Source: Ectopseudomonas composti (GTDB taxonomy: Bacteria; Pseudomonadota; Gammaproteobacteria; Pseudomonadales; Pseudomonadaceae). From it: a stretch of DNA of 7,179 bases. The notes below the pieces were generated by a model. That model saw nothing but the letters and a program-made list of their open reading frames with translations. It was not told the origin of the DNA and searched no databases. The DNA is taken from NCBI GenBank assembly GCA_946886245.1, contig CAMPIF010000220.1:1-7179 (forward strand), read 5' to 3'. A program made the translations under genes and the position numbers. Numbering within the stretch: the stretch's first letter is position 1; each line of letters begins with the position of its first letter. Shown in pieces: positions 1 through 6,905 of this stretch.

Positions 1-1456
<1,456 letters not shown>

Positions 1457-1463
1457 TCGTTCC

Positions 1464-1486
1464 TGCCCGGCCGCAGGGGTCGGGCA
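1464..1486 (+). other. Intercistronic stem-loop between binding protein and ATPase genes
   Basis: TGCCCGGCC (1464-1472) pairs with GGTCGGGCA (1478-1486), a 9-bp stem with one G-U pair and a 5-nt GCAGG loop. It begins 7 nt after the stop codon of the binding-protein gene and is followed by CAATCTTCC rather than a T-run, so it is not a classical terminator. Stable hairpins at this place in ABC importer operons are known to protect the upstream mRNA and raise binding protein over membrane components, as in the malE-malF gap. That function here is inferred. Confidence 0.55.
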
Positions 1487-1510
1487 CAATCTTCCGGGAG
1501 TTTTCCAATA

Positions 1511-2665
1511 ATGGCTGTTGCCTCCAGCGCCTACAAAAAAGCCCTCGAGGGGGATCAGACACCGAAAGAGGTGCTGGTCAAGATCGATCGGGTGACCAAG
1601 AAGTTCGACGAGACCGTGGCCGTCGACGACGTCTCGCTGACCATCAACAAGGGCGAGATCTTCGCCCTGCTGGGCGGCTCCGGCTCGGGCAAGTCGACCC
1701 TGCTGCGCATGCTCGCCGGCTTCGAGCGGCCGACCGAAGGACGCATCATCCTCGATGGCGTCGACATCACCGACATGCCGCCGTATCAGCGGCCGATCAA
1801 CATGATGTTCCAGTCCTATGCGCTGTTCCCGCACATGACCGTGGCGCAGAACATCGCCTTCGGCCTGCAGCAGGACAAACTGCCGAAGGCCGAGATCGAC
1901 GAGCGCGTGGCCGAGATGCTCAAGCTGGTGCACATGACCCAGTACGCCAAGCGCAAGCCGCATCAGCTCTCCGGTGGTCAGCGTCAGCGCGTGGCCCTGG
2001 CCCGTTCCCTGGCCAAGCGCCCCAAGCTGCTGCTGCTCGACGAACCGATGGGCGCGCTGGACAAGAAGCTGCGTTCGCAGATGCAACTGGAGCTGGTGGA
2101 GATCATCGAGCGGGTCGGCGTGACCTGCGTGATGGTGACCCACGACCAGGAAGAGGCCATGACCATGGCCCAGCGCATCGCCATCATGCACCTGGGCTGG
2201 ATCGCCCAGACCGGCAGCCCGATCGACATCTACGAGACGCCCACCAGCCGTCTGGTGTGCGAGTTCATTGGCAACGTCAACCTCTTCGACGGCCAGCTCA
2301 CCAGTGACGAGGCCGATCACGCGATCATCGACTGCCCGCATCTGGACAAGCCGATCTACATCGGCCACGGCGTCAGCACGCGCGCCGAGAACAAGTCCGT
2401 CAGCTACGCCCTGCGTCCGGAAAAACTGCTGATGGCCACCGCGTTGCCGGAGGACCACGAGCATCCCGAGTACAACTGGAGCCGTGGCCACGTGCACGAC
2501 ATCGCTTACCTCGGCGGTCACTCGGTGTACCACGTCAAGCTCACGTCCGGGCAGATCGTGCAGTGCTTCATCGCCAACGCCGAGCGCCGTGGCAAGCGCC
2601 CGACCTGGGACGATCCGGTGGTGGTGTACTGGGAAGATGACAGCGGCGTGGTACTGCAATCATGA
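1511..2665 (+). CDS. spuF: Polyamine ABC transporter ATP-binding protein
   Basis: A 384-residue ATPase of the PotA/PotG (SpuF) family, which powers polyamine import from the cytoplasmic face as a dimer on the two permeases. Visible motifs: Walker A GGSGSGKST (55-63), Q-loop glutamine 101 in FQSYALFPHMT, signature LSGGQ (153-157), Walker B LLLLDEP (173-179) with catalytic Glu178, D-loop ALD (182-184), and switch His211 in VTHDQEEAM. The remainder after about residue 250 (FIGNVNLFDG..., ALRPEKL) is the TOBE-type regulatory domain of this subfamily. Start ATG 1511 has GGGAG at 1496-1500, a 10-nt gap. The ~20-residue N-terminal extension before the ATPase fold (AVASSAYKKALEGDQTPKE) is, as I recall it, typical of Pseudomonas SpuF. 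The stop overlaps the next start (ATGA 2662-2665), which implies translational coupling. All catalytic residues are intact. Confidence 0.96.
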   Translation: MAVASSAYKKALEGDQTPKEVLVKIDRVTKKFDETVAVDDVSLTINKGEIFALLGGSGSGKSTLLRMLAGFERPTEGRIILDGVDITDMPPYQRPINMMFQSYALFPHMTVAQNIAFGLQQDKLPKAEIDERVAEMLKLVHMTQYAKRKPHQLSGGQRQRVALARSLAKRPKLLLLDEPMGALDKKLRSQMQLELVEIIERVGVTCVMVTHDQEEAMTMAQRIAIMHLGWIAQTGSPIDIYETPTSRLVCEFIGNVNLFDGQLTSDEADHAIIDCPHLDKPIYIGHGVSTRAENKSVSYALRPEKLLMATALPEDHEHPEYNWSRGHVHDIAYLGGHSVYHVKLTSGQIVQCFIANAERRGKRPTWDDPVVVYWEDDSGVVLQS

Positions 2666-3570
2666 AACCGAGCAAACTGGCGCGCTATCTGCCCACCGGG
2701 CGGCATGCCGTTATCGGCATACCTTTCCTCTGGCTGTTCATGTTCTTCCTGCTGCCCTTCATCATCGTGCTGAAGATCAGCTTCGCCGAAGCCGACGTGG
2801 CGATTCCGCCCTACACGGAAATCTACCAGTGGGCGGACAACAAGCTGACGCTGCTGTTGAACTTCGGCAACTACATCTTCCTCACCGAGGATGCCCTGTA
2901 CCTGTCGGCTTACCTGGGCTCGCTGCAGATCGCTTTCTTCAGCACCTTGCTCTGTCTGCTGATCGGCTACCCGATGGCCTATGCCATCGCGCGTGCGCCG
3001 AAAGAACACCAGACCGTACTGCTGCTGCTGATCATGATGCCGACCTGGACCGCGATCCTGATTCGCGTCTATGCCTGGATGGGTATTCTCGGCAACAACG
3101 GCCTGCTCAACAGCCTGCTGATGGGCATTGGCCTGATCGATACGCCGCTGCAGATTCTCAACACCAACACTGCGGTCTATATCGGTGTCGTGTATTCGTA
3201 CCTGCCGTTCATGATCCTGCCGCTCTACGCCAACCTGGTGAAGCACGACCTCAGCCTGCTGGAGGCCGCGTCTGACCTTGGCTCGAGCAATTTCAACAAC
3301 TTCTGGAAGATCACCGTGCCGCTGTCGAAGAACGGCATCATTGCCGGCTCGATGCTGGTGTTCATACCGGTGGTCGGCGAGTTCGTCATCCCCGAGCTGC
3401 TTGGCGGTCCGGAGACCCTGATGATCGGCAAGGTGCTGTGGCAGGAGTTCTTCAACAACCGCGACTGGCCGGTGGCTTCCGCTCTGGCCGTGGTGATGCT
3501 GGCGATCCTGATCGTGCCCATCATTCTGTTCAACCGTAACCAGGCGAAAGAACTGGAGGGCCGCCCATGA
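2662..3570 (+). CDS. spuG: Polyamine ABC transporter permease (PotH/SpuG type)
   Basis: A 302-residue inner-membrane permease, the first of the two channel subunits. The N-terminus has a short basic segment and then a strong membrane helix at about residues 18-38 (IPFLWLFMFFLLPFIIVL). Further hydrophobic segments follow, including LGSLQIAFFSTLLCLLIGYP and the last one, ALAVVMLAILIVPIILF. The ATPase-contacting EAA loop is at about residues 201-220 (EAASDLG...KITVP), as in binding-protein-dependent permeases. The start ATG overlaps the upstream TGA by ATGA, so no separate promoter is expected. The last ~18 codons, including the ATGA that overlaps a following ATG, are imperfectly repeated just downstream (3589-3656); the encoded C-terminus is NRNQAKELEGRP. 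Together with the next permease it forms the polyamine channel. Confidence 0.95.
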   Translation: MKPSKLARYLPTGRHAVIGIPFLWLFMFFLLPFIIVLKISFAEADVAIPPYTEIYQWADNKLTLLLNFGNYIFLTEDALYLSAYLGSLQIAFFSTLLCLLIGYPMAYAIARAPKEHQTVLLLLIMMPTWTAILIRVYAWMGILGNNGLLNSLLMGIGLIDTPLQILNTNTAVYIGVVYSYLPFMILPLYANLVKHDLSLLEAASDLGSSNFNNFWKITVPLSKNGIIAGSMLVFIPVVGEFVIPELLGGPETLMIGKVLWQEFFNNRDWPVASALAVVMLAILIVPIILFNRNQAKELEGRP

Positions 3571-3656
3571 TTCGTTCAATCACAGTGAGCCCATCATTCT
3601 GTTCAACCGGCTCTTTAACCAGAAGCGGAGCCAAAGAGCTGGAGGGCCGCCCATGA
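3567..3656 (+). CDS. Possible 29-codon small ORF linking the two permease genes
   Basis: ATG 3567 overlaps the spuG stop (ATGA 3567-3570), and the frame runs 29 codons to TGA 3654-3656, which overlaps the spuH ATG (3653) in another ATGA. A GGAGG lies 7 nt before its start (3555-3559), in the same context as the one before spuH. The peptide begins MIRSITVS and ends AKELEGRP, the same eight residues that end SpuG, because the duplicated tail happens to return to the same frame. I recognise no family. It has no hydrophobic segment and reads like a by-product of the duplication, but it keeps an unbroken stop/start relay between the permeases and could serve only to pass ribosomes on. Coding status is uncertain. 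Confidence 0.3.
   Translation: MIRSITVSPSFCSTGSLTRSGAKELEGRP
3607..3642 (+). promoter_or_regulatory. Hairpin reaching into the spuH ribosome binding site
   Basis: CCGGCTCTTT (3607-3616) can pair with AAAGAGCTGG (3633-3642), giving 10 bp with one G-U pair around a 16-nt loop. The right arm takes the first two G of the GGAGG (3641-3645) that serves spuH. An alternative pairing, GGCTC (3609-3613) with GAGCC (3628-3632), would leave the site free. The bases that build the stem are largely those extra in copy 2 of the junction duplication. If formed, it could make spuH translation depend on ribosomes arriving from upstream. That is inference from pairing only. Confidence 0.4.
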
Positions 3657-4540
3657 AGCGTTTCAGTTTCTCCAGCATCATGCTCTGGGCCGGCCTGGCA
3701 TTCATCTATCTGCCCATGGTCATCCTGGTCATCTACTCGTTCAACGCCTCGCGGCTGGTAACCGTGTGGGGCGGCTGGTCGGTGAAGTGGTACGTCGGCC
3801 TGCTGGACAACACGCAACTGATGAACTCGGTGATGCGCTCGCTGGAAATCGCCTGCTACACCGCCATCGCGGCGGTGGCGCTGGGCACCCTGGCGGCCTT
3901 CGTGCTGACCCGCATCACCCACTTCAAGGGTCGCACCCTGTTCGGTGGCCTGGTCACCGCGCCGCTGGTGATGCCGGAAGTGATCACCGGTCTGTCGTTG
4001 CTGCTGCTGTTCGTGCTGATGGCGCAGCTGATCGGCTGGCCGATGCAGCGTGGCATGACCACCATCTGGATCGCCCACACCACCTTCTGCTCGGCCTATG
4101 TGGCGGTCGTGGTTTCGTCGCGTCTGCGTGAGCTGGACATGTCCATCGAAGAAGCAGCCATGGATCTGGGGGCGCGGCCGTGGAAAGTGTTCTTCCTGAT
4201 CACCGTGCCGATGATCGCGCCGTCGCTGGCGGCGGGGGCGATGATGTCCTTCGCCCTGTCGCTGGATGACCTGGTACTGGCCAGCTTCGTTTCCGGTCCT
4301 GGTGCGACCACCCTGCCGATGGAGATTTTCTCTGCCGTGCGCCTGGGGGTTAAACCTGAGATCAACGCGGTGGCCAGCCTGATCCTGCTGGCTGTATCGT
4401 TCGCCACCTTCCTGGCCTGGTTCTTCGCCCATCGCGCCGAAGAAAAGCGCAAGAAGGCCATGCAACAAGCCATGGACGAGACCGCCAATCCGTCCTGGCA
4501 GCAGGTCGTCGACAGCCGTCGCAACCCCGGCAGCAACTGA
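3653..4540 (+). CDS. spuH: Polyamine ABC transporter permease (PotI/SpuH type)
   Basis: A 295-residue inner-membrane permease, the second channel subunit. Start ATG 3653 has GGAGG 7 nt upstream, and the protein opens with the familiar MKRFSFSSIML before membrane helix 1 (LAFIYLPMVILVIYSFNAS). The EAA loop is at about residues 167-186 (EAAMDLGARP...ITVP), and the stretch FALSLDDLVLASFVSGP just after it is conserved in PotI/PotC proteins. The last helix (LILLAVSFATFLAWFFAH) is followed by a hydrophilic, basic then polar cytoplasmic tail of about 35 residues (RAEEKRKKAMQQ...). It is the last gene of the importer operon, with a strong terminator 13 bp after its stop. In a typical arrangement it would overlap the spuG stop directly; here 82 nt, holding the junction duplication, separate the two. 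Confidence 0.95.
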   Translation: MKRFSFSSIMLWAGLAFIYLPMVILVIYSFNASRLVTVWGGWSVKWYVGLLDNTQLMNSVMRSLEIACYTAIAAVALGTLAAFVLTRITHFKGRTLFGGLVTAPLVMPEVITGLSLLLLFVLMAQLIGWPMQRGMTTIWIAHTTFCSAYVAVVVSSRLRELDMSIEEAAMDLGARPWKVFFLITVPMIAPSLAAGAMMSFALSLDDLVLASFVSGPGATTLPMEIFSAVRLGVKPEINAVASLILLAVSFATFLAWFFAHRAEEKRKKAMQQAMDETANPSWQQVVDSRRNPGSN

Positions 4541-4553
4541 GCTGCACGCTGAA

Positions 4554-4585
4554 ATGAAAAACGGGCCCAAGGGCCCGTTTTTCAT
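4554..4585. terminator. Bidirectional intrinsic terminator between convergent genes
   Basis: ATGAAAAACGGGCCC (4554-4568) is the exact reverse complement of GGGCCCGTTTTTCAT (4571-4585), a 15-bp perfect arm pair with only AA between. The GC-rich core is CGGGCCC/GGGCCCG. TTTTT follows it on the plus strand, and the matching AAAAA on the left gives a T-run on the minus strand, so it can stop both the polyamine operon and the converging CYTH gene. The innermost C-G pair would have to open to make a loop. Confidence 0.93.
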
Positions 4586-4589
4586 GGTG

Positions 4590-4644
4590 TGTGGGAGGGG
4601 CTTTAGCCGCGACGTCCAAGATCGCCGCTGAAGCGCCTCCCACA
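4590..4644. repeat. REP inverted pair (REPIN-like) of Pseudomonas type
   Basis: TGTGGGAGGGGCTTTAGCC (from 4590) and its inverted partner ending GCGCCTCCCACA (4644) match at about 20 of 23 positions, around a short ACGTCCAAGA-type centre. The TGTGGGAG ends and (C/G)GCTT-AGCCGC core are those of the abundant Pseudomonas REP elements, which are spread by RAYT (TnpA-REP) transposases encoded elsewhere. It sits 4 bp beyond the terminator in the convergent gap, a usual REP location. It can fold into a long hairpin in either strand. Confidence 0.8.
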
Positions 4645-4663
4645 GCGTGTACGCGATTATTTC

Positions 4664-4733
4664 ACCAACGCCTTCCAGCGGTAGGGTGCGCTGTGCGCAC
4701 CGAGTCTTGCGCTATCTGACCAACGCCTTCCAG
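4664..4733 (-). repeat. 15-bp direct repeat flanking a 40-bp insert at the 3' end of the CYTH gene
   Basis: The 15-mer ACCAACGCCTTCCAG occurs at 4719-4733, inside the last codons of the CYTH gene, and again at 4664-4678, outside it. On the coding (minus) strand both read CTGGAAGGCGTTGGT. The in-gene copy continues CAGATAG (protein end WKALVR, stop). The outer copy continues GAAATAA, which would read YRWKALVK then stop in the same phase. The outer copy thus looks like the original gene tail, cut off by the 40-bp insert (4679-4718) that contains the palindrome described in the next entry. Confidence 0.75.
4681..4704. repeat. Short palindromic repeat GTAGGGTGCGC-TGT-GCGCACC
   Basis: GGTGCGC (4685-4691) and GCGCACC (4695-4701) pair perfectly around TGT, preceded by GTAG. 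I recall GTAGGGTGCGC...GCGCACC palindromes as frequent intergenic elements in mendocina/stutzeri-like Pseudomonas genomes, so this is probably a member of a second small repeat family; a genome count would settle that. It lies inside the 40-bp insert at the CYTH gene's 3' end. Confidence 0.55.
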
Positions 4734-6076
4734 GCCTTGAGGCTGCTCACGATCTGCGTCTGAGTCGCACGCAACTGGCGCTGTTCTTCGTCCAGGTCCT
4801 GCTGAGCCAGGCCGTACAGCTTGTTCAGCTCGCCATACAGACGGTCGACCTCGGGCACTTCCAGTACGCCTCGCGCCAGGCGCAGCCAGACCAGCAGGCG
4901 CTCCAGGCGCGGCATCTGCTCGGCCAGATCTTCCGGCTGCTGCTGGTAGCGGCGCAGTTGCAGGGCATTACCTTCTTCGTTCAGCAGGGTCGGTAACCAG
5001 TTGCCCAGGGCTGCATTGCCCTGGCGATTACCGCGATTGTTGCGCTCCGCCGTCCAGCTGCGTAGCAGCAGCCAGTGCGACAGCTTCAGCGACAGCAGGC
5101 CCCAGCGGCAGCCATCCAGTTCGGCAGCGAACAGTGCCGGGGCGTTGCGCCGCATGCTGTCATCGTTCTGCCCGGCTGCCAGGCGCGGCCGCCAGTCGTC
5201 GAGCAGGGCATCGAGCGCTTCGCGCAATTCACGCGAGCTGCTGCGGGGCGCCGCCTGACCGAGGCTGGCGAGCAGGGCGCGCAGGTCGATCAACTGCTCC
5301 AGCCATTGTTGCAACAGGCTCCAATGGCCGTTCCAGCGATATTGCTCGGCCAGGCGCTGGCTGGCGCCGAGCAGGTGCCAGGCAAGCGCGGCAAAGGCGT
5401 CGTCCAGGCTCATCTCGGCGTCAAGCTCGGGTGCTGGCAGGCTGAGGTTGTAGCTGCCGGCATCGAACAGGCGATAGCCGCGCTCGGCCTTGCTGATGTC
5501 GCAGGGCATCAGCGGCAGCTCGGCGGCCAGTTCGCAGGCCAGCTCCAGCAGGGCGGCGGGCTCGCCCTGACGCAGCTCCAGCTCCAGCTCGCAGATTTCT
5601 TCTTCGCCCTCGCCGGCGATGACCTTGCCCAGGTCCAGCGCGGCTTCGATGATCACCTTGGCCTTGCCGCGGCCCCAGGCGATCTCGGCTTTTTCGCGAA
5701 CGAAGTCGGTGGTGAACAGCGGCTGCAGGGTTTTCTTGTCCAGCTCGGCCAGGCTGGCTGGCCAGCAGCTGTCATCGAGCTTTTTCAGGTCGAGCTTGGC
5801 CTTGCTCAGGTACCAGTCCCACTCGTTGCGCTCGGACAGGCCGGCGACGCTCTGGCCACGGCTCTTCAGGGTCTGGATGAACTGCTCGCCATCGCGGCGC
5901 AGACGCAGGGCGACCTTGGCACTCGCCAGCTCGCGGTCCGGCGTGTCGTAGTACTGGTTGAACAGCTCGCCGCGCTGCCAGCCGCTCTTGTTGCGTTTTT
6001 TCAGCAACGGGTGTTCACGCAGAGCGGCCAGGGTGGCGCGGCTGGCGCGCAGTTTGATTTCGGTTTCTTTGACCAT
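4712..6076 (-). CDS. ygiF: CYTH-CHAD protein, probable inorganic triphosphatase (YgiF type)
   Basis: A 454-residue cytoplasmic protein (E. coli YgiF is somewhat shorter, 433). The N-terminal ~205 residues are a CYTH triphosphate tunnel domain: the ExExK metal/phosphate motif is at residues 4-8 (ETEIK), followed by YYDTPD (42-47), the basic LRLRRDG strand (57-63), QTLK (68-71), the acidic ELELEL strand (163-168) and SKAERGY (195-201). All expected charged tunnel positions that I can place are present. From about residue 225 to the end is an alpha-helical, Arg/Leu/Gln-rich region of CHAD type, which in this family accompanies CYTH and is linked to polyphosphate binding. The family hydrolyses inorganic triphosphate with divalent metal; the exact substrate is not shown here. 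Start ATG (6076-6074) is fixed by an in-frame stop 12 nt upstream and by ExExK lying at the very N-terminus; no convincing Shine-Dalgarno precedes it. The last codons appear to have been replaced by a repeat insertion. Confidence 0.88.
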   Translation of the reverse strand: MVKETEIKLRASRATLAALREHPLLKKRNKSGWQRGELFNQYYDTPDRELASAKVALRLRRDGEQFIQTLKSRGQSVAGLSERNEWDWYLSKAKLDLKKLDDSCWPASLAELDKKTLQPLFTTDFVREKAEIAWGRGKAKVIIEAALDLGKVIAGEGEEEICELELELRQGEPAALLELACELAAELPLMPCDISKAERGYRLFDAGSYNLSLPAPELDAEMSLDDAFAALAWHLLGASQRLAEQYRWNGHWSLLQQWLEQLIDLRALLASLGQAAPRSSSRELREALDALLDDWRPRLAAGQNDDSMRRNAPALFAAELDGCRWGLLSLKLSHWLLLRSWTAERNNRGNRQGNAALGNWLPTLLNEEGNALQLRRYQQQPEDLAEQMPRLERLLVWLRLARGVLEVPEVDRLYGELNKLYGLAQQDLDEEQRQLRATQTQIVSSLKAWKALVR

Positions 6077-6188
6077 GGTGGAGAGCTAGATAGCCTTTTA
6101 TGAAAATGTGACAGAGCGATGACACGCGCTGGCGAATGACGAAGCCGGTCCCTATACTTGCGACCTTCTCAAAACGGGGGCTTACCCT
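6077..6188. promoter_or_regulatory. Divergent promoter region for the CYTH gene and the DUF47-pit operon
   Basis: This 112-bp gap separates two divergent starts. For the plus-strand operon, TATACT at 6153-6158 is a good -10 box, with only a weak -35 17 bp upstream (TGGCGA 6130-6135, 3 of 6 matches), suggesting help from an activator. GGGGG at 6176-6180 is the ribosome binding site, 8 nt before ATG 6189. For the minus strand, CTGTCA (complement of 6109-6114) and TATCTA (complement of 6087-6092) are spaced 16 bp and would give a very short leader, consistent with the missing Shine-Dalgarno; this second promoter is weak evidence. Confidence 0.5.
6108..6125 (-). promoter_or_regulatory. Candidate PHO box (PhoB operator)
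   Basis: On the minus strand this reads GTGTCATCGCTCTGTCAC: two heptamers, GTGTCAT and CTGTCAC, starting 11 bp apart. The PhoB consensus is CTGTCAT, four bases, CTGTCAY; only the first base differs, with the final C allowed. The 4-bp spacer is GC-rich, unlike the usual AT-rich one. The orientation points to the CYTH gene, while its place 27 bp upstream of the TATACT -10 of the DUF47-pit operon is not the classical one replacing the -35. The phosphate-related neighbours on both sides make PhoB control plausible. Confidence 0.42.
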
Positions 6189-6866
6189 ATGCCTATCAAT
6201 CCCTTTGTCAGCCTGTTCGGCCGTTCACCCATCGGCCCCATGCAACAGCATATCGCCAAGGCTCACGAGTGCGCGGCGAACCTGGTGCCTTTCTTCGAAG
6301 CCATAATGGTCGAGGACTGGGCCAAGGTGGAACAGGTACAACAGGAGATGTCCCGGCTGGAGCACGAGGCCGACAAGCTGAAGAAAAGCGTGCGCCTGCA
6401 CCTGCCCAAGAGCCTGTTCCTGCCGGTGCCGCGTTCGGACCTGCTTGAGCTGCTCAGTGTACAGGACAAAGTCGCCAACCGTGCCAAGGACATCGCTGGG
6501 CTGATGCTCGGCCGGCAGATGGCTATTCCACAGCCGTTGCAGCCGCTGATGCGCACCTACGTGCAGCGCAGCGTGGATGCCAGCGCTCAGGCGCTGAAGG
6601 CAATGAACGAATTGGACGAGCTGCTCGAGACCGGTTTCGCCGGCCGTGAAGCTGTACTTGTGGAAACCCTGATCGAGGAACTCGGTTCGATCGAAAACGA
6701 TACCGATCGTCTGCAGATCGAGGTGCGCCGCAACCTGTTCAAGCTGGAGAAGGACCTTCCCCCGGTCGATGTGATGTTCCTCTATCAGATCATCGACTGG
6801 GTCGGCGATGTCGCCGACCGCGCCCAACGAGTGGGCAACCGACTGGAACAACTGCTGGCGCGCTAA
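6189..6866 (+). CDS. DUF47 / PhoU-like protein, accessory of the Pit phosphate transporter
   Basis: A 225-residue all-helical cytoplasmic protein of the DUF47 (TIGR00153) family, about the normal length. The N-terminus MPINPFVSLFGRSP is typical. Amphipathic helices follow with the family's acidic/hydrophobic spacing: WAKVEQVQQEMSRLEHEADK near residues 43-62, LPVPRSDLLELLSVQDKVANRAKDI at about 79-103, and a C-terminal DVMFLYQIIDWVGDVADRAQRVGNRLE. These E-x-x-x-D and D-x-x-D patterns are the metal-binding type seen in PhoU-like folds. Members are often encoded directly before pit genes and are thought to modulate low-affinity phosphate uptake. Here the pit gene follows after 39 nt on the same strand. 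Start ATG 6189 has GGGGG 8 nt upstream. The biochemical role is inferred from family and context. Confidence 0.92.
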   Translation: MPINPFVSLFGRSPIGPMQQHIAKAHECAANLVPFFEAIMVEDWAKVEQVQQEMSRLEHEADKLKKSVRLHLPKSLFLPVPRSDLLELLSVQDKVANRAKDIAGLMLGRQMAIPQPLQPLMRTYVQRSVDASAQALKAMNELDELLETGFAGREAVLVETLIEELGSIENDTDRLQIEVRRNLFKLEKDLPPVDVMFLYQIIDWVGDVADRAQRVGNRLEQLLAR

Positions 6867-6873
6867 GCGCCAG
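6855..6873 (+). other. Stem-loop at the DUF47 stop codon, before pit
   Basis: CTGGCGC (6855-6861) pairs perfectly with GCGCCAG (6867-6873) around a GCTAA loop that contains the TAA stop. The following bases (TGTCCTTTCTGG) are not a proper T-run, so full termination is unlikely. It could set the ratio of the two mRNAs or slow decay. The spacing to the pit start leaves room for a separate ribosome binding site. Confidence 0.4.
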
Positions 6874-6905
6874 TGTCCTTTCTGGGATCTACGGAAAACT
6901 AATTT

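Larger units (their letters stand above)
3516..3656 (+). repeat. Imperfect direct duplication of the spuG 3' end and its ATGA junction
   Basis: Two copies are visible. Copy 1 is 3516-3570 (the real end of spuG); copy 2 is 3589-3656 (immediately before and into spuH). The first 21 bases are identical (3516-3536 and 3589-3609), and the last 24 differ at one position (3547-3570 and 3633-3656), including the GGAGG ribosome binding site and the ATGA. Copy 2 is 13 bp longer in the middle, where extra bases create an inverted repeat. Sequence just after copy 1 (3571-3585) loosely resembles the first codons of spuH, which fits an old tandem duplication spanning the junction that has since diverged. 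Direct observation for the repeat; the origin is inferred. Confidence 0.85.

Noticed and set aside
3516..3656. Frameshift in spuG or a split spuG-spuH fusion at the junction
   Set aside because: SpuG and SpuH each have normal length and normal ends; the extra sequence lies between them and is explained by a duplication.
3530..4585. 351-codon minus-strand frame opposite spuH, starting inside the terminator
   Set aside because: Gly/Arg/His/Gln-rich shadow; its start lies in the terminator palindrome and the opposite strand is a clear permease.
5075..6103. 342-codon plus-strand frame opposite the CYTH-CHAD gene
   Set aside because: Repetitive Ala/Gln/Gly/Leu translation typical of the complement of a Gln/Leu/Arg/Ala-rich helical protein; the minus frame carries ExExK and other CYTH motifs.
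6100..6114. A second PHO-box register using TTTTCAT on the minus strand
   Set aside because: The repeat would be offset by 8 bp instead of 11 and matches poorly; the 6108-6125 register is better.
6130..6145. Sigma-54 promoter (TGGC...GC) upstream of the DUF47 gene
   Set aside because: The GG and GC elements are 11 rather than 10 bases apart and the downstream TTGC block is missing.
6158..6448. 96-codon plus-strand frame overlapping the start of the DUF47 gene
   Set aside because: It lies out of frame inside a well-supported gene, and its start overlaps the -10 box.
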